The notes: generated from the letters alone by a model not told the origin. A DNA stretch of 64,000 nucleotides from Tachypleus tridentatus (GCF_004210375.1 NC_134831.1:44054035-44118034), one strand, 5' to 3'. Counted from the stretch's first letter, positions 1-12,639 are shown. A program made the numbers and translations.

Positions 1-2229
1 ACAACTGTTTTTAGGTACTTCTATCCTCGCCATGACAATACAAAATAATTGTTTACACGGTCCAAGGAAGAAACAAAACAAAAGTAAAGCAAGAGAGAGT
101 TAGCAGAACGATTTATAAAATGACGAAGTTTTAGTATATATTTGAATCCAGGTGTTAGTAATGCTTAATGCTATATAATAATAACTTTCGATCAGAACAA
201 GATATGTACCTAGAGTGTACCTGATCATCTCTGTTGCTAATATACTTTTCTTATATATATACTTTTAAAAATCAGAATGCACTGATTCATTATTTGGATA
301 CCCTTGCTATTAACGATATTTTCGGCTGTAAATCCAATAACATCTTATGAGGTTTGACCAGCTTAGGGGATTTAGGTTAGTCCTGAATACAAATTTAAGC
401 TTATAATAATAATCGACCTTTATACTACAAGTTTAATGATTATCAACAAATTAAAATAAACGTAATTATATCTGATATAGTAATTAGTATACCAATCTTA
501 TCAATGACAGGAAAAATGAATAAACAAATTGGCACAGGTAAGAACCCACAAACACTAGTTTCCCTAATAAATCACATCCGTTTGTCTATACTTCTTTGGG
601 AATTACTTTTACTGCTTTTTATCTTTGTACCCCCACCCCACTGTATTATTTGTTGAATGTGACAGAAACAAAATGGTGTGGTTGAAACAAAATTAATGTC
701 CTTGAAGACACAAAATACAAAATATGTGTGATATTACATAAAAAAGCTAAACGTGATGTGTATCTTTTCTAAAAACTTTAGTCTTCATATATTCTCTTCT
801 GACTCCACCGAAGTGTTTTAAAAATTATTTTAAAAATCCTTGTAATAAAGATTATTGTAGAAAATAATAAACAACACGCATTCCTCTTTAAGATGCGGAA
901 GTGAAAGAGGATGAACGTGTAGAAATGCGAAATCTCTATACAATTAATACCTCATGTGCAAGGCGTAATATGATAAAGAAAGTGTGTATAAAAGCCAATA
1001 TAATTAATCAAGTACTGTAATTTTAGACGCAGCTGATGTTACGTATTATAATTTATCTCAGATAAGTCTCCTATTTATTATATTACGTATGTTACGTATT
1101 GCGATTTCAAATAGGCGGAAATTTTAATTTTAATTTAGAAGTTAATTAAATGTATTAGGTTTATGATATTTGCCAACAAAATTGATACACACGAATTTCT
1201 ATGCACAACAGCATTCAAAATTAACGGTTCGAAAACCACTAATGGTCAGTTCAATGTTGTTATCACTTGCACCCCCCCAAAAAAAAATCAAAGTGTAAAC
1301 ATAATCGTTTTTAAGAGGCTGTGATGTCGTATAAAACTTTTAAACCTAGAGTCTTTACTGTTGAATTTTCCACACAATTGGATTGATCTTGTGTTTAATT
1401 TCCTCACTGAGAAACCTAAATTATGAAAAATGCTCGTGAGTGTACTAGTTCAATCTACAAAATCTTTCAGTCAGCTGCGAGTAGAAAACATGTTTGAAGT
1501 AATTGACATTGGAAATTTATAACTTCAAACTTCAATGCTAGGGAGAGAAATGTTTTGTTTTTCCATCATGTTTTTTTATTATTCTAAAAAAAAAGATGGA
1601 ACTTATAGAGTTTTCCCAACTTTTTCAAATATTTTTTTCTTTTCACAGAGAAATGAGTAAACATAACAAAAAGTAATGTCAGCATCACTTTTCATTTATA
1701 ACATTTAGAAGCCACTGGCCTATTTAAGCCTATGAAGACACAAGGAAAAAACTGTCAATTTTGCTCAATTTCAGTAGATAAGATATAATATACAAACTTT
1801 AGCATAAATGAAATAAACCACGTTTCCCATTTTATTTCTAATATAAAAACAATGTATACAATTTATTGTCTTGTAGTTATTAACTCGCGTGGATTCGTAT
1901 GGGGCTCAAACATTATCAAGTTGAACCTGTTCGAAAGTGTTCCTTTTTTTTTTTTTTGTCTCAACTGTGTATGAGACATGTCCCTGAGTTCCAAAATTTA
2001 TTTTACAAAATGACCAACATGAGTTTTGACTATCTAACACCAAACGGAACCCTGAATACTAACTATATTAGTGCCGTATATCTAACAAGAGAACTTCTTT
2101 GTTTGTCTCACTTATATGAACACCATTGGTGAAAGCGGAGGAAATTTTAAAACTTTCAAAGTGCTGTACATGAAATATGTAGACATTACATGAAATATAA
2201 TATGTAGACATTACCTACTTGTTTGTTAT
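1..2229. other. AT-rich sequence without a recognisable gene
   Basis: No open frame here resembles a known protein, and those present are short and low in complexity. The stretch holds homopolymer runs and one dispersed repeat (1035-1200) that recurs in CHMP3 intron 1. Otherwise I see nothing to annotate. Confidence 0.6.
1035..1200 (+). repeat. unclassified dispersed repeat, copy 1
   Basis: This shares an ordered series of blocks with 34918-35080: 'tattataatttatctca', then 'gatttcaaatag', then 'agaagttaatt', then 'attgatacacac'. The blocks keep order and similar spacing, with many substitutions and small indels between. That is what two old copies of one interspersed element look like. No coding content or terminal repeat identifies the class. 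Confidence 0.55.
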
Positions 2230-2337
2230 TACGCTTCAAGATACACAGTGAGCTGTGCTGTGCCACCACGAGCGTCCATTTTTAGTATTATAAGCCCTCA
2301 GACTTTCCACCAAGCTAACATGGGGCTGTACGGACAG
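2230..2337 (-). mobile_element. decayed tRNA-Val-type SINE
   Basis: On the minus strand this matches the short SINE family described at 4143-4238, but it is heavily mutated. The body signature ('cacagtgagctgtgctgtgcc') and the 'tttagtattataagccc' stretch of the tRNA-like head are recognisable. Confidence 0.5.
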
Positions 2338-3082
2338 AGTTAGAGATTTTATTTAATATAGTGTACTAATAATTTGGAATAAACAATTGAATATTATAAA
2401 ACAGTATAAAACTGAAACAGTATAAAACATGATCTCCAACAGAAATCGTGTTAATAATAATGAAAAAATCTTAGAATGCCAAAAATTTTTATTCATTATT
2501 TTTATTTGAAGTGGTTTTGGTTGTTTGATATTCCATACTCTACTAGCAAGTTATAGTTTCATCACATTTAAAAATTAACCTAATATGGCTGCAGGATACT
2601 TGCTGTTTGATTTTTTGGCTTTGACCATCTTTCCAACCTCGAGAGATTCTTTATTATAAAAATTCATATGTATATATTATATCAAATGTATTACGTTTTC
2701 AACAAAACTTTTAAACAATTATTTTTCATAATTTTTACACTACAAGAAATAATTTCAAATAAAATATCCAAATTCTATTGATATTTTTTTCTTTCTCGTT
2801 TGGTTAGATTTGACCATCGAGCAAAGTAGTCCTATTCTTTTCATGAAGTATATTTGCGATTATTTCCGATTTTGTGTATTTAGGTCAAAGTAGCATGGTA
2901 CTTCGTATAAAGACCATTGATCCGTGCTCAGTCATTTTTGGAATTCACTTACAAATCGAAGATTCTTAAATAAAATTAAAAGAAACAAAAATGCACGAAA
3001 CCGCTACCCAAACTATTATGTAAGATTAATTATAATTACTGTTGTAGGCCAGTCTTTTAATATTTTAATTTAGATGTTATGA
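2338..3082. other. AT-rich spacer, nothing recognised
   Basis: No gene, RNA or repeat family recognised on either strand. Confidence 0.5.
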
Positions 3083-3355
3083 TTGTTTGTTTTATGAATT
3101 TCGCGTAAAGCTACTCTAGGGCTATCTGTGCTAGTCATCTTTAATTTAGCAGTGTAAGATTAGAGAAAAGGCAGCTAGTCATCATCGATCACCGTCATCT
3201 CTTGGGCTATTCTTTTACCAACGAATAGTGGGATTGGTCGAACCATAATAACGCCACCACGATTTAAATGGCAAACATATTTAGTGCGACGGGTATTTGA
3301 ACCTGCGACCTTCAGATTACCAGTCGAACGCCTTAACCCACCTGGCCATGCCGAG
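3083..3355 (-). mobile_element. tRNA-Thr-type SINE (family T), full length
   Basis: Family T on the minus strand. The tRNA-like head lies at the right end ('gcatggccaggtggg' in sense). The body has 'ttggtaaaagaatagccc' and the tail end reads 'tttcgcgtaaagctac'. Full-length copies are about 265-275 bp. The anticodon-loop position in better copies reads CTCGTAA, giving a CGT (Thr-like) anticodon. Confidence 0.85.
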
Positions 3356-3950
3356 TTGGTAGATGTTATGAAGTGTGACGCCTGGAAGATTCCTAAGTGT
3401 CTAGGCTTGGCGTGACGTCTCTAATTGTCACGAAACGGAAAAAAAAACAACAATATAAAATCGACAATCAATAACTTAGTTCATTAAACAGCGAGTTATA
3501 TACTGCGTCTGCTGTAGTTTTGTCGAGCGATTTCTCTATTAGCGAGTATTGTACATATTTTCTTTGCTGTGTTGACATTGATACAAAGGAAATTTAGCCA
3601 CTACATGACTTAAGTTATGTTTGTTACTTGCCGTGACCTACAAAACATTTGCGCTAGTTTTCACGCTCTTCTTCCGTATTTTTCTTATTCTGTTATTTTC
3701 ACGCACGCTATTTAAACTACGACTTCTTGTAGACATTATTTGTTAGATTCGAAAATTCTGGTATATTTAAAAACATTTTTATGTAGTCATGCAAACGAAT
3801 TCACGCATCAAGTAACTTGATTTATTAAAGCTACACATACATAACTCTAATAAAACTACGCATACATAATTTTATTTATTAAAATTACACATCATTTTAT
3901 TTAATAAATCTACACGTAAAGTAAACAATAAAGTTTTACATATGATTTTT
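3356..3950. other. AT-rich spacer, nothing recognised
   Basis: No coding or repeat signal beyond short 'aaaactacacat'-like reiterations around 3830-3920. Confidence 0.5.
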
Positions 3951-4049
3951 ATAGCAAAGCTGCAGGGGGCTATCTGCTGTGCTCACTGAGGGGAATCGAA
4001 CCTCTAATTTTAAAGTTGTAAATCCGAGGACTTACCGCTATCTCAGGAG
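3951..4049 (-). mobile_element. tRNA-Val-type SINE (family V)
   Basis: Minus-strand copy with 'ggggaatcgaacct' (the B-box complement), 'gttgtaaatccgaggact' across the anticodon arm, and 'agcaaagctgca...gctatctgctg' as the body. Confidence 0.75.
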
Positions 4050-4142
4050 TAGACTTATAAAAGTGCACAGAATATAAAATAGTTATGAGTGTTTAGTGTA
4101 TGACACTTTTTTTTTTCAAGAATTATGTATGTTTTCTTTTAA

Positions 4143-4238
4143 CCACCACATCGAGCTGTCTGCTGAGCCCACCGAGGGGAATCGAATCCCTGATTTTAGC
4201 GTTGCAAATCCGTAGACTTGCTGCTGTACCAGCGGGGG
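4143..4238 (-). mobile_element. tRNA-Val-type SINE (family V), good copy
   Basis: Reference copy for the short family, about 100-125 bp. In sense orientation it begins 'ccccgctggtacagcagc'. It carries an anticodon loop reading TTTGCAA here and TTTACAA in other copies (TAC, Val-like), a B box 'gggattcgattcccc', and a short body 'agcagacagctcgatgtgg'. Plus-strand copies end in a CA-rich tail. Confidence 0.75.
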
Positions 4239-4400
4239 ACTTCACGAATTGAAACAAAGAAACTCGCCAGAACATAGTAAATAAAATAGGAATTTACAGG
4301 TTTTTACGAAACGAACCAAAGCAAAATTATTGTAAAATAAAGTAAATGGAAAGTTATAATGAAGGCAGACTTAGCTGATGTACAAGAAGTCCAAATGTGG

Positions 4401-4515
4401 GTTTGTTTGATGACAGTTAAGCACAAATGGGTTATCAGTGCTCTACCAATCACGAGTATCGAAACCCAATTTTTATCAGTGTAAATCCGCAGACATATCG
4501 CTGCATCACTGAGGG
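4401..4515 (-). mobile_element. tRNA-Val-type SINE variant
   Basis: Minus strand. 'cacgagtatcgaaaccca' and 'gtgtaaatccgcagacat' mark the tRNA-like head. The 'ttaagcacaaatgggttatc' end matches the longer subtype also seen at 12640-12733. Confidence 0.65.
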
Positions 4516-5029
4516 ACACAAATGCGTGTTCAAAGTCACATGGCCAACATGAGCGCAGGTGCAGCAGGTCAGGGTATACAAAGAAAATAAATATGAACGT
4601 TGAAAAATGTATGTTAAAGTCAAACAATTTGAGGGGTGCACCTTAGCTAAAAAAATTAAAATATTTCAAAAGGTGCCCCTAAATATTTCTACTCTATGCT
4701 CAAGCCTTGAAAGCCTATTGGTTGATATGTTCGTGTACTGAAGACATAAAACGAAAAGTAGAATTAAGAACAAAAGTAAATTTGATTGGAGATAAGATCG
4801 AAGAAGCTACTGAAGATGTACAGATAGATTATAGGAGCAAAATTAAGTAAGAAAGAACATCAATTACCGAATAAAACACCGGAAAAATAAACGTGTAAAG
4901 AGAAAAAACTAAATCAGCCAAACCTTTCACCACATCTTCCCGATAATTTTAACCTTAAATACCATTAATTTGAAATATGGAAGATGAGAACCTATCTTAC
5001 TTACACCATGCTATTGATAATTACAAAAT

Positions 5030-5510
5030 TATTTTAGACTACATACAATCGAGAAACTAACAGACTACGATATAAAAGAACCATGAAAGGTATATCAGGC
5101 TAAGTTTTCAATAACTTGCAAAATAAATGGATGGAAAAAAACTATTCGTCTTGCAGCCAATTTAAAGAGACTAACTATAACAGTATTCAACAATCTCCAA
5201 GCTATGAGCAATAACAAGTATCTGGTATTAGTGGCTTTCTTATTCTACAAGTATGAAATGTTACACTAGAAAGAATATTGTAAAGAAAGTTAAGGGGTAA
5301 AGTACAGAAGAAATAAGAGCCGAATTTGAACACTTACTTTATGTAGGTAGTCCTGCAAAAAATAATGGATTTTTTGGCCCATGACCAATATAAAAATGAC
5401 CCAGTGCATGAGGATATGCAAATCAAGCTTAAGAAAAACATTGGTACACATTTTGAGGACGTTTTCTAGTTGGTAGTGGAACTTCAACCCCTATATTTAC
5501 ATATAAACAA
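5030..5510 (+). pseudogene. decayed Ty3/Gypsy-type gag fragment
   Basis: Several frames together recall the capsid part of Ty3/Gypsy Gag. Residue strings such as 'YKYEMLH.KEY' (around 5250), followed by 'FLAHDQYKNDPVHEDMQIKL' (from about 5371) and 'VVELQPLY', follow the usual Gag order. Stops and frameshifts interrupt every frame. A C-x-x-x-G-H-like knuckle region may lie near 5690-5760. The remnant probably extends beyond the interval given, since 4700-6830 shows similar broken coding texture, but no protease, reverse transcriptase or LTR could be identified. Family assignment rests on recalled motif order. Confidence 0.5.
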
Positions 5511-7302
5511 TTAAAAACACCATCCAGAAGTTACCAGATTATCATATTAAGTAGTATAACAACATCAACTTCATCTGTACGTGATGTAGAAGAACTGAAA
5601 AGATTAAGTAAAAAATTTGTTAAACATAATGGTTGAAGTAATATACAAGAAAATACGTTTTCGATTTAAATTAAAAGTACTCTATGTATGGACACAAAAC
5701 TACTTCTAAAGAATGTCAAAAAAGGGAAATGTCATAAATGTGCTAAACATAGCTATTACAATTGTGGAAGATCAATAGATAATAATAAAGTAAGGAGCCA
5801 ATGCTTTAATAAATGACTTAATTCAGAGCCCAACAAGATCAAAGGAAAAACCAAGAAAATAGAAATCAGCTGCACTTAAGGGGCCAAATTCAACTGAAAG
5901 TAATCTACCTACCCCAAATGAATTAAATTCATTATTTCAGAAACCAGAACATGAGTTGATGAACTAATTGGTTAAAAACTTTAAAAAATGTAGATTAACA
6001 CTGGTTTTATGCTACAGTTGTTCAACCACACATAAAGATAACTTTGATGGTGCTGGAAGTGGGCTTAGGATAAGTTGATGACAAGGAACCTGAAGCTGAA
6101 TACCAAACAGTTTTAATTACTTCATCATCAAATCAGTTTATTGGATAGATTATCTGTTTATAATTGGCCAGTACCAAAGAACTTTCGTGAGGCAAGAAGA
6201 TTTATTGGAATTTGTTTTTACATCACTGTTTTGTAAAATAAAACTTGCCATAGCCCTTCCTCTGTAAAAGTTACTTGAGAAACTAAATAACTTTTCTTAT
6301 ATTATTGTTATACCAGCTCTCGAAAATTCACTCAAATTAGATACAGTGCTTGTAATTTTGCAATGCGACCAGTGTTATCACAAGTACAAAATTGGAAAGA
6401 AGATGTAAGATGTAAGGCAATGAAGTAGCTTTTGAATTTTTTTACATTTCAGTAAACCAAACAACAAGATGACTCAAAAAACTTCAAGAATACAACTTGA
6501 ATATAGTTTGTCATCTTGGATGGAACTGATGCATGATTCCGAAAATTGTGTTCATGAAGAATATAAATATCTTCAAAAGGAGAAGAAAAAAACACGAGCT
6601 AGTAAAAACACAATCTAAAACACAACACAGTGTAATCGAAACTGGAACATTCACAAGTGACAAAAAAGATATAATGTGGTCCAGTATCAACTGAAGCATA
6701 CTTAGGCAATGACTACAAGTCTGAAAAACGTATTCAGTGGATAAAGAATTGTGCATAATAACCTTTGTAGTAAACAGCTGTTCCATACCAATTAAAGACA
6801 AAAAAATATAATGGTTGAAGTGAGATTCGTTATGTCTTTAAGAAGGATTGCTATAACAGAAAAGGGAAGATATCAGTAGATAGAAACTATGATTACAATT
6901 GGTACTTTTTAAGTCACTATAGCTAAAATCACTCTGTCATTTTCAAAACATTTCAACATTTGGACACTTTATAAAATATTTTATATTATTTGCTAAAGAA
7001 AATTTTGATATGGCACAATACTGATATGTGATGCCTAATAATATTCTATTCAATTTGATCGTTTTATAAGCAGTGGGCAAAGCATTTATGTTATATATAA
7101 ATTAACTTGTTAATCTAATCTTTATAAAAATATAAGTATTATCAAACAAAATATTTCATTTTCCCTAAAGGATTCCAAAAACCACCTGAAGGGATCACCT
7201 GTTTTAACCATTTGCACCACAAAATAGTGTGTTGTCCTCAGGGTCAATCAGCACTAAAATTATGTCGCAAAGGGACACTTAGCATTCCATGTTGTATTGT
7301 AA
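5511..7302. other. probable retroelement debris, unresolved
   Basis: Downstream of the gag-like fragment the sequence keeps a purine-rich, coding-like texture to about 6830 but has no frame I can assign. 7180-7300 is less AT-rich and might be a repeat terminus; I could not find a partner for it. Confidence 0.3.
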
Positions 7303-7328
7303 TGACGTCAGCAAATCGTGCGCATGCG
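7303..7328. promoter_or_regulatory. CRE palindrome next to an NRF1-like site
   Basis: A perfect 8-bp TGACGTCA (7303-7310) is followed 8 bp later by TGCGCATGCG (7319-7328). These match the CREB/ATF consensus and the core of the NRF1 palindrome, two sites often found together in TATA-less animal promoters. No transcript or coding exon is visible downstream, so promoter function is only a suggestion; the sites could belong to a repeat. Confidence 0.25.
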
Positions 7329-7713
7329 ACGAATTATAAGAAGAATTATGCATTCTGTAGACTACAACACAGCAAGTAATAAAAATATCTACTATCTTTA
7401 ATTTTAGTTTTAGGCACAGTTGAAACAAAATCTTTCGTGGACCCTGTAGAAGTACATCTAGGATATATTTTTTAACTTGTGAGAATTATTGCTTTCAAGG
7501 AAACATCAACACCATAAAAAAATATACATGTTTACATACATATTTCAATTGTTCACTTTTAACACATTGTACTATTAGTTAGGAAATGTTTTAAAGAAGA
7601 AATTACGATGCAACATCATAAGAGTCATCATGTTATTTCTTTTTATTGTCGTATTTTATGATTTGTTTGAATAAATGTGCTGAGAAAAAATCACTGAAAG
7701 TTCTTGGTTACGG

Positions 7714-7826
7714 TCTCCCACTGCTACAGCGGTAAGTCTAAGGATTTACTACGCTAAAATCAGGAGTTCGATACCCTTCGGCAGATACCCCGACATGGCT
7801 TTGCTAGAAGAAGACACACACACACT
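7714..7826 (+). mobile_element. tRNA-Val-type SINE with CA tail
   Basis: Plus-strand family V. It reads 'ctacagcggtaagtctaag', then the B box 'ggagttcgatacccttcg', then 'gacatggctttgctagaaga' and a (CA)n tail. Confidence 0.75.
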
Positions 7827-9303
7827 CTTGATTACGAAATTTGACTTGTGTTGAATCGTAACTTAAAACTGGAAAAATAACAATGTATCTTTGTATCCCA
7901 AAATATGCAGAAGATCTGAGAAATCACAGTTTCTCAGTCAGAAGAAGAATGAACGGGACAGTATTGAAAGATATCTTACCTTTCTCACTGTCGTGAACAA
8001 AATATACATTATTGTCAGTATATACGACAAACAACACATCCCATATGCCCGTCTGTTCTAATTATTATAGGGTATTGTTTTATAACATTGTATACTCGCA
8101 GAACATTAAATTAGTTACTTCTATTACTGGGTTAAATTATAGCTCTTATCTTTCTTGGTATTTCGCTTTGAAAAGTTCTTAATAGCCATACTATACACAT
8201 AAGCATAACATGCTTCCTGAACAATAAATTTTACTATCCCAGTTGAATTGAAAACCCTTTACGTTGCTTGTAATCCACTTTAGTATAAATTCTTGCTTTT
8301 GTAGATATTTAATGCGATGTTTCGAACTTTTCTGAGACTTGATAAAAACAACAAGAAATATGGATCCCCTGTCAGTCAGCTAATGTAATTATTTAATCAG
8401 TGAATTGGTGGATGAATTTGTCAAGTGCTGTGATTGAATACTGAGTTAGCAAGTACTTACACTTTTGTTGCATTTACGATTTGTACACTAGAGGAAATTA
8501 AACAAATATGTGACTGTTAGGTTTTATTTGTGTACTAGACCTATCTTTTGATTATCGTTCGTGAACTTGTGTGAATTTTAAAACCATGTTGAAGAAAAAT
8601 AATTAATTATTTTTGTCAAGTAAGTTATACTTTCTCTTATTTTTCTCCAAATAATAAAAAATAAACCTCCTACGGATAAAAACGTTTACAATGTTAATTT
8701 ATTACCTACAATAGGGACATGCTGCAATAACATTTCTGAAATAGATATTTTCCCATTTTACAGCAAGGTACTTTACCTATATGCCAAGATTAAAGACGGA
8801 TATCATTCATTGAGAAAGTAATAAAAGGTACTATCACTAAGTTTTGTGATTCTTTCAAAGAGACCCAAACCCAAAAATTATGTTTTAGAGTTATGTGTTT
8901 CATAAGACTATTATAATACATATTCCGTGTATCCTGAAAGACCGATCACCAAGTTACTATAAAAGAAAATATAATTTCGGTTTGAGGCTGTTTCATTTTA
9001 ACCGAAGCGTCTTTCTTTAATCTTCTGTAAGTAAGGAATTTTAGTATTTAATCTAAACTTTTAATGTGAGAAGAATTATTTTTATCATTTTATGTCAAGG
9101 ACAAAATTCATCAAATTTCAACATAGGGTAATTATAGATTACACACCGATTTCCTTTAAATTTGTATATTGCTATCAATCACGAAATTTCACTAATGAAA
9201 TAAATAAATAAAACAATATTTGTAAGCATAACCAATATGGTGTTTTTTTCTTTTCTTAAAAGGCTAACAATATTTTTTGTTTTTCTTGCCTTCATACCTA
9301 ATG
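7827..9303. other. AT-rich spacer, nothing recognised
   Basis: No repeat family or protein-like frame recognised. Confidence 0.5.
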
Positions 9304-9545
9304 CTCCAGCATAGTCAGGTGGTGCTATGCTCGTAGTCTGGGGGTAGAAGGTTTGATTTCGCATCCCACCAAACATGTTTGGCCTTCTAGCATTGGGGAC
9401 AATATAATATGATGGTAAATTTCACTAGTCTAAGAGTTAGCTGTGGCTGGTGATAACTAACTCCTACTAGTCTTTCGCTGCTAAATTAGGGACGGCTAGC
9501 GCAGATAGCCTTCGTGTAGCTTTGCGCGAAATTGAAAACAAACCA
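9304..9545 (+). mobile_element. tRNA-Thr-type SINE (family T), diverged
   Basis: The head is mutated ('gctccagcatagtcaggtgg'). The tail half is well kept: 'gctgctaaattagggacgg' and 'gtagctttgcgcgaaatt'. Confidence 0.75.
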
Positions 9546-10659
9546 ATCATAGTTAATTGTAAAATAATACTGTGATCTGTTAAATAATAAAAACTACAAT
9601 AAGCTCTATAATACTAATAATGAAAATATCTCGTTTAATAATTATAAAAACGAAAAATTAAGTATCATAAAACCCTTTAGGACAGATTGAAAACAATGTG
9701 TGGAGTAAACTATTGTTATAATATTTTCTTTATTAGAATAAACTAAGGTAATATGTACGATAAGACAAACATATGTAACAGTGTTTTAATAGTCGTTTTT
9801 TAAAATAATGGTTTTACTTGTACAATTCCTTAACACATAATTAAATCTATACTACAATGTTGATGACTTAACCACATGTTCAGACAACCTATGATGAGGT
9901 CATGTTCCTACTGAACTATCTGATTCTAAAAATACCAGCCACCCTATAGCAACCCTCACCTTAGTAACACTTAATATCATTTGCCTATGATTTCACATTT
10001 CACCTAGTAACACCAATCATTTTTGAAAAAATATAGTACAGCTAAATATAAATACAAACTATAAACATAAGTTTGTCAAGTTGAAACCTGTATGTAATTC
10101 TGCAGAAATGTAGTAACACTGATCACCTTCCGCCTTCATAAAACATACAAAACACGTTAAGTAAAACCATCCGTCTACATAACTTTAGAAATACCATTCT
10201 CGTATAAAATCTTAGTAACAGCATCCGTCCCTGGCAATGCGTCATCTGGATTCTCTTGTGGAACTGAGACTCCTAGCAACACGCTCTCTACTGAATAACA
10301 CTCGAACTATGATGTCACGTGACATCTCCTAGCAACGCGCTCTCTGACAGCAGACAATTTCCACAAGTCAAGTGTATTGGTGGCATGACAACAACTGCCA
10401 TAGAAGTAAGCACTAACACTTTCTGTGAGTGTAGGATATTAAATAAAACTAATATGGATATTTTGAGTATGTCTAAAAAAATCTAGTCATTGTCACCGAA
10501 AGAGATGTATTACAAACCTACATTTTTTTTCTTAAATTTAACCATATTTTTTATTTACATATGTCTATCAATCCATACTTTACGTCATGACAACGTCATT
10601 CTCATTCTATGAACATCTCCTCCCCCTCACGTTCTTGCAATCTGCTGTAAGTGAAGCGG
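9546..10659. other. gene-free spacer with a recurring 'agYaac' motif
   Basis: From about 9948 to 10336 the hexamer agtaac/agcaac recurs at 9948, 9963, 10006, 10112, 10214, 10275 and 10331. The last two sit in the near-identical context 'tcctagcaacRcgctctct'. It may be a degenerate tandem repeat of roughly 50-60 bp. Nothing else was recognised. Confidence 0.35.
10314..10323. promoter_or_regulatory. GTCACGTGAC palindromic E-box
   Basis: A perfect 10-bp palindrome containing CACGTG. It equals the consensus bound by bHLH-zip factors of the USF/MITF-TFE class (the vertebrate CLEAR motif). Two copies of 'tcctagcaac', which resembles an RFX half-site, flank it. No gene starts nearby, so function is unproven. 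Confidence 0.25.
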
Positions 10660-10925
10660 TTTGTTTGGAATTTCGCGCAAAGCTACATGAGGGCTATTTG
10701 CGCTAGCTATCCCTAATTTAGCAGTGTAAGACTAGAGGGAAGGCAGCTAGTTATCACCACCCACCGCCAACTCTTGAGCTACTCTTTTACCAACGAATTG
10801 TGGGATTGTCCGTAATATTATAACGCCCCCACGGCGGAAAGGGCGAGCATGTTTGGTGCAACAGGGATTCGAACCTGCGACCCTAGAATTACGAGTAGAG
10901 TGCCTTAACCACCTGACCATGCAGA
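10660..10925 (-). mobile_element. tRNA-Thr-type SINE (family T), full length
   Basis: Minus strand, with well-preserved head, body and tail. The tail edge reads 'ggaatttcgcgcaaagctac' and the B box 'gggattcgaacctgcgaccc'. Confidence 0.88.
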
Positions 10926-11245
10926 ACCAAAGTGAAGCGGAGAGAAGCATCGGCAGACATACACACGCACACAATAATGGTTTAACTGACAGGCGTTCTT
11001 TCACATGCTGCTACGTCAGTAAATTAGGTAATGCGAGAGAGAAACATCAATCGACCGTACCCAAAGCCAAGTTTTCAAATTTTATACCTGTGATTTGACC
11101 CTTGTTAGTTCAAATGCTTCTTTTTTATATATATACAAAAGCTCTCACTCTTAAAATCTGTTCATATACTGTAATAATGCACATTCATATAAGATTTTAA
11201 TTTTCTTGCACCAACTAAGTAATATTAAATTTATAACTTGAGATG
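10926..11245. other. short spacer, nothing recognised
   Basis: A CA-rich patch lies near 10960. No gene or repeat family recognised. Confidence 0.5.
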
Positions 11246-11478
11246 GTCCAGCATGGCCAAGCGCGTAAGGCGTGCGACTCCTAATCCGAGGGTCGCGAGT
11301 TCGCGCCCGCGTCGCGCCAAACATGCTCGCTCTCCCAGCCGTGGGGCGTTATAATGTGACAGTCAATCCCACTATTCGTTGGTAAAAGAGTAGCCCAAGA
11401 GGTGGCGGTGGATGGTGATAACTAACTACCTTCCTTCTAGTCTTACACTACTAAATTAGGGACGGCTCGGTGCAGTGG
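11246..11478 (+). mobile_element. tRNA-Thr-type SINE, 3' truncated
   Basis: Same subtype as 52909-53192, with 'gcgcccgcgtcgcgcc' after the B box. The copy breaks off after 'aaattagggacggctcgg', before the usual 'tagctttgcgcgaaatt' tail. Confidence 0.85.
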
Positions 11479-11924
11479 GCTTACAACCTACTCACTTAAA
11501 TACCTGTTGAAGAATCCACAAGCGATTGCGGCCCTATGTTCCTTGATGGAATCTAATGGTGATCACTAACTAACTTGAAATATACTTAAGAACGTTCTGG
11601 TATTTCCCAGCTAACTACTTACATATATTGTTAACAGCAATTTGAATATAAATATATATGTGTGTGTATTTCTTCTGTTATCAACCTTTAATGCTCGATA
11701 ATAACTGAAGTAATATTTCTAACTAATGTACGGGTTTAGTTCTTTAGGCGTAATTTTATACTTTGCATGTAAATGAATCAAAGTTTGTTTTTCATGTGAA
11801 TGATGGTCGCCTATATATGCATTAACTCTTTAATTTTTTTTTTTGGCATTTATGTAGCTAATGTATTTATTGTTGGAAAAAGTTGCGGCCAGAGACTTAG
11901 TTCGCAGGGTTCAATGTTTTTTCT

Positions 11925-12150
11925 CCTGTTACCGCTCCCCCAACCCTACCCCAAAGAACGTGCTCACAACTTTTGGGCATGGCTGCGTTATGAGAATAAC
12001 GATCAAATTATACTACTCTGCCACATTAGCCCAAGATTAGACGGTTGGTGGTGTTTATTGTATGTGGTGCATTTAATTGAGCACTTCAAAATTAGGTATT
12101 GCTAGCGCAGAGAACCTTCGTGTTGTTCTCACGAAATACAACGAAAAAAA
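11925..12150 (+). mobile_element. old, heavily decayed family T SINE
   Basis: Only scattered blocks remain in the right order: 'aacgtgctcac', 'tgcgttatgagaataacga', 'ttagcccaagat', 'cggttggtggtg', 'caaaattaggtattgctagc', 'cttcgtgt'. Divergence suggests an older wave than the near-consensus copies elsewhere. Confidence 0.5.
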
Positions 12151-12390
12151 CTCAATAAATCAAAAGAGTCTAAATCTATATATTATATACATGTATATCG
12201 ACAGACTACTTTTATGAATGCAAATTACCAATAAATCTATAAATATATAATTCATTACAACAAAACCGGCTGGTTACATACTATATATTACTTGGCAGTC
12301 ATTGAACGGTTTTACTTTCTGGTTAATGCCAACCGATTAAACGAGTTTACTCGTTAGCGAAGGATGCTTTTAGGGCAGATGAGTGTATTT

Positions 12391-12494
12391 TTATAGTAAG
12401 GCCATATCGGGCTATCCTACTGCGTCCATCGAGAGGAATTGAAACCTTGAGTTAGCGTTGTAAATCCGTAGATTTACTGCTCTCCTACTAGGGA
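12391..12494 (-). mobile_element. tRNA-Val-type SINE (family V)
   Basis: Minus strand. 'gaggaattgaaacctt', 'gcgttgtaaatccgtaga' and the body 'ggccatatcgggctatc' define it. Confidence 0.7.
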
Positions 12495-12639
12495 ACAGGA
12501 TGTGTTTCTTCAGTGAGGAAAAACTTAACGTTTTTATAAGAAAAGTTTTAAAAATAAGAATTTATATTTCTTTCACGTGACATCAAAAAGAAATTTTTCA
12601 TTTATTAGTTTCTTATTTTATAAATCTTGTTGTGTTGTT

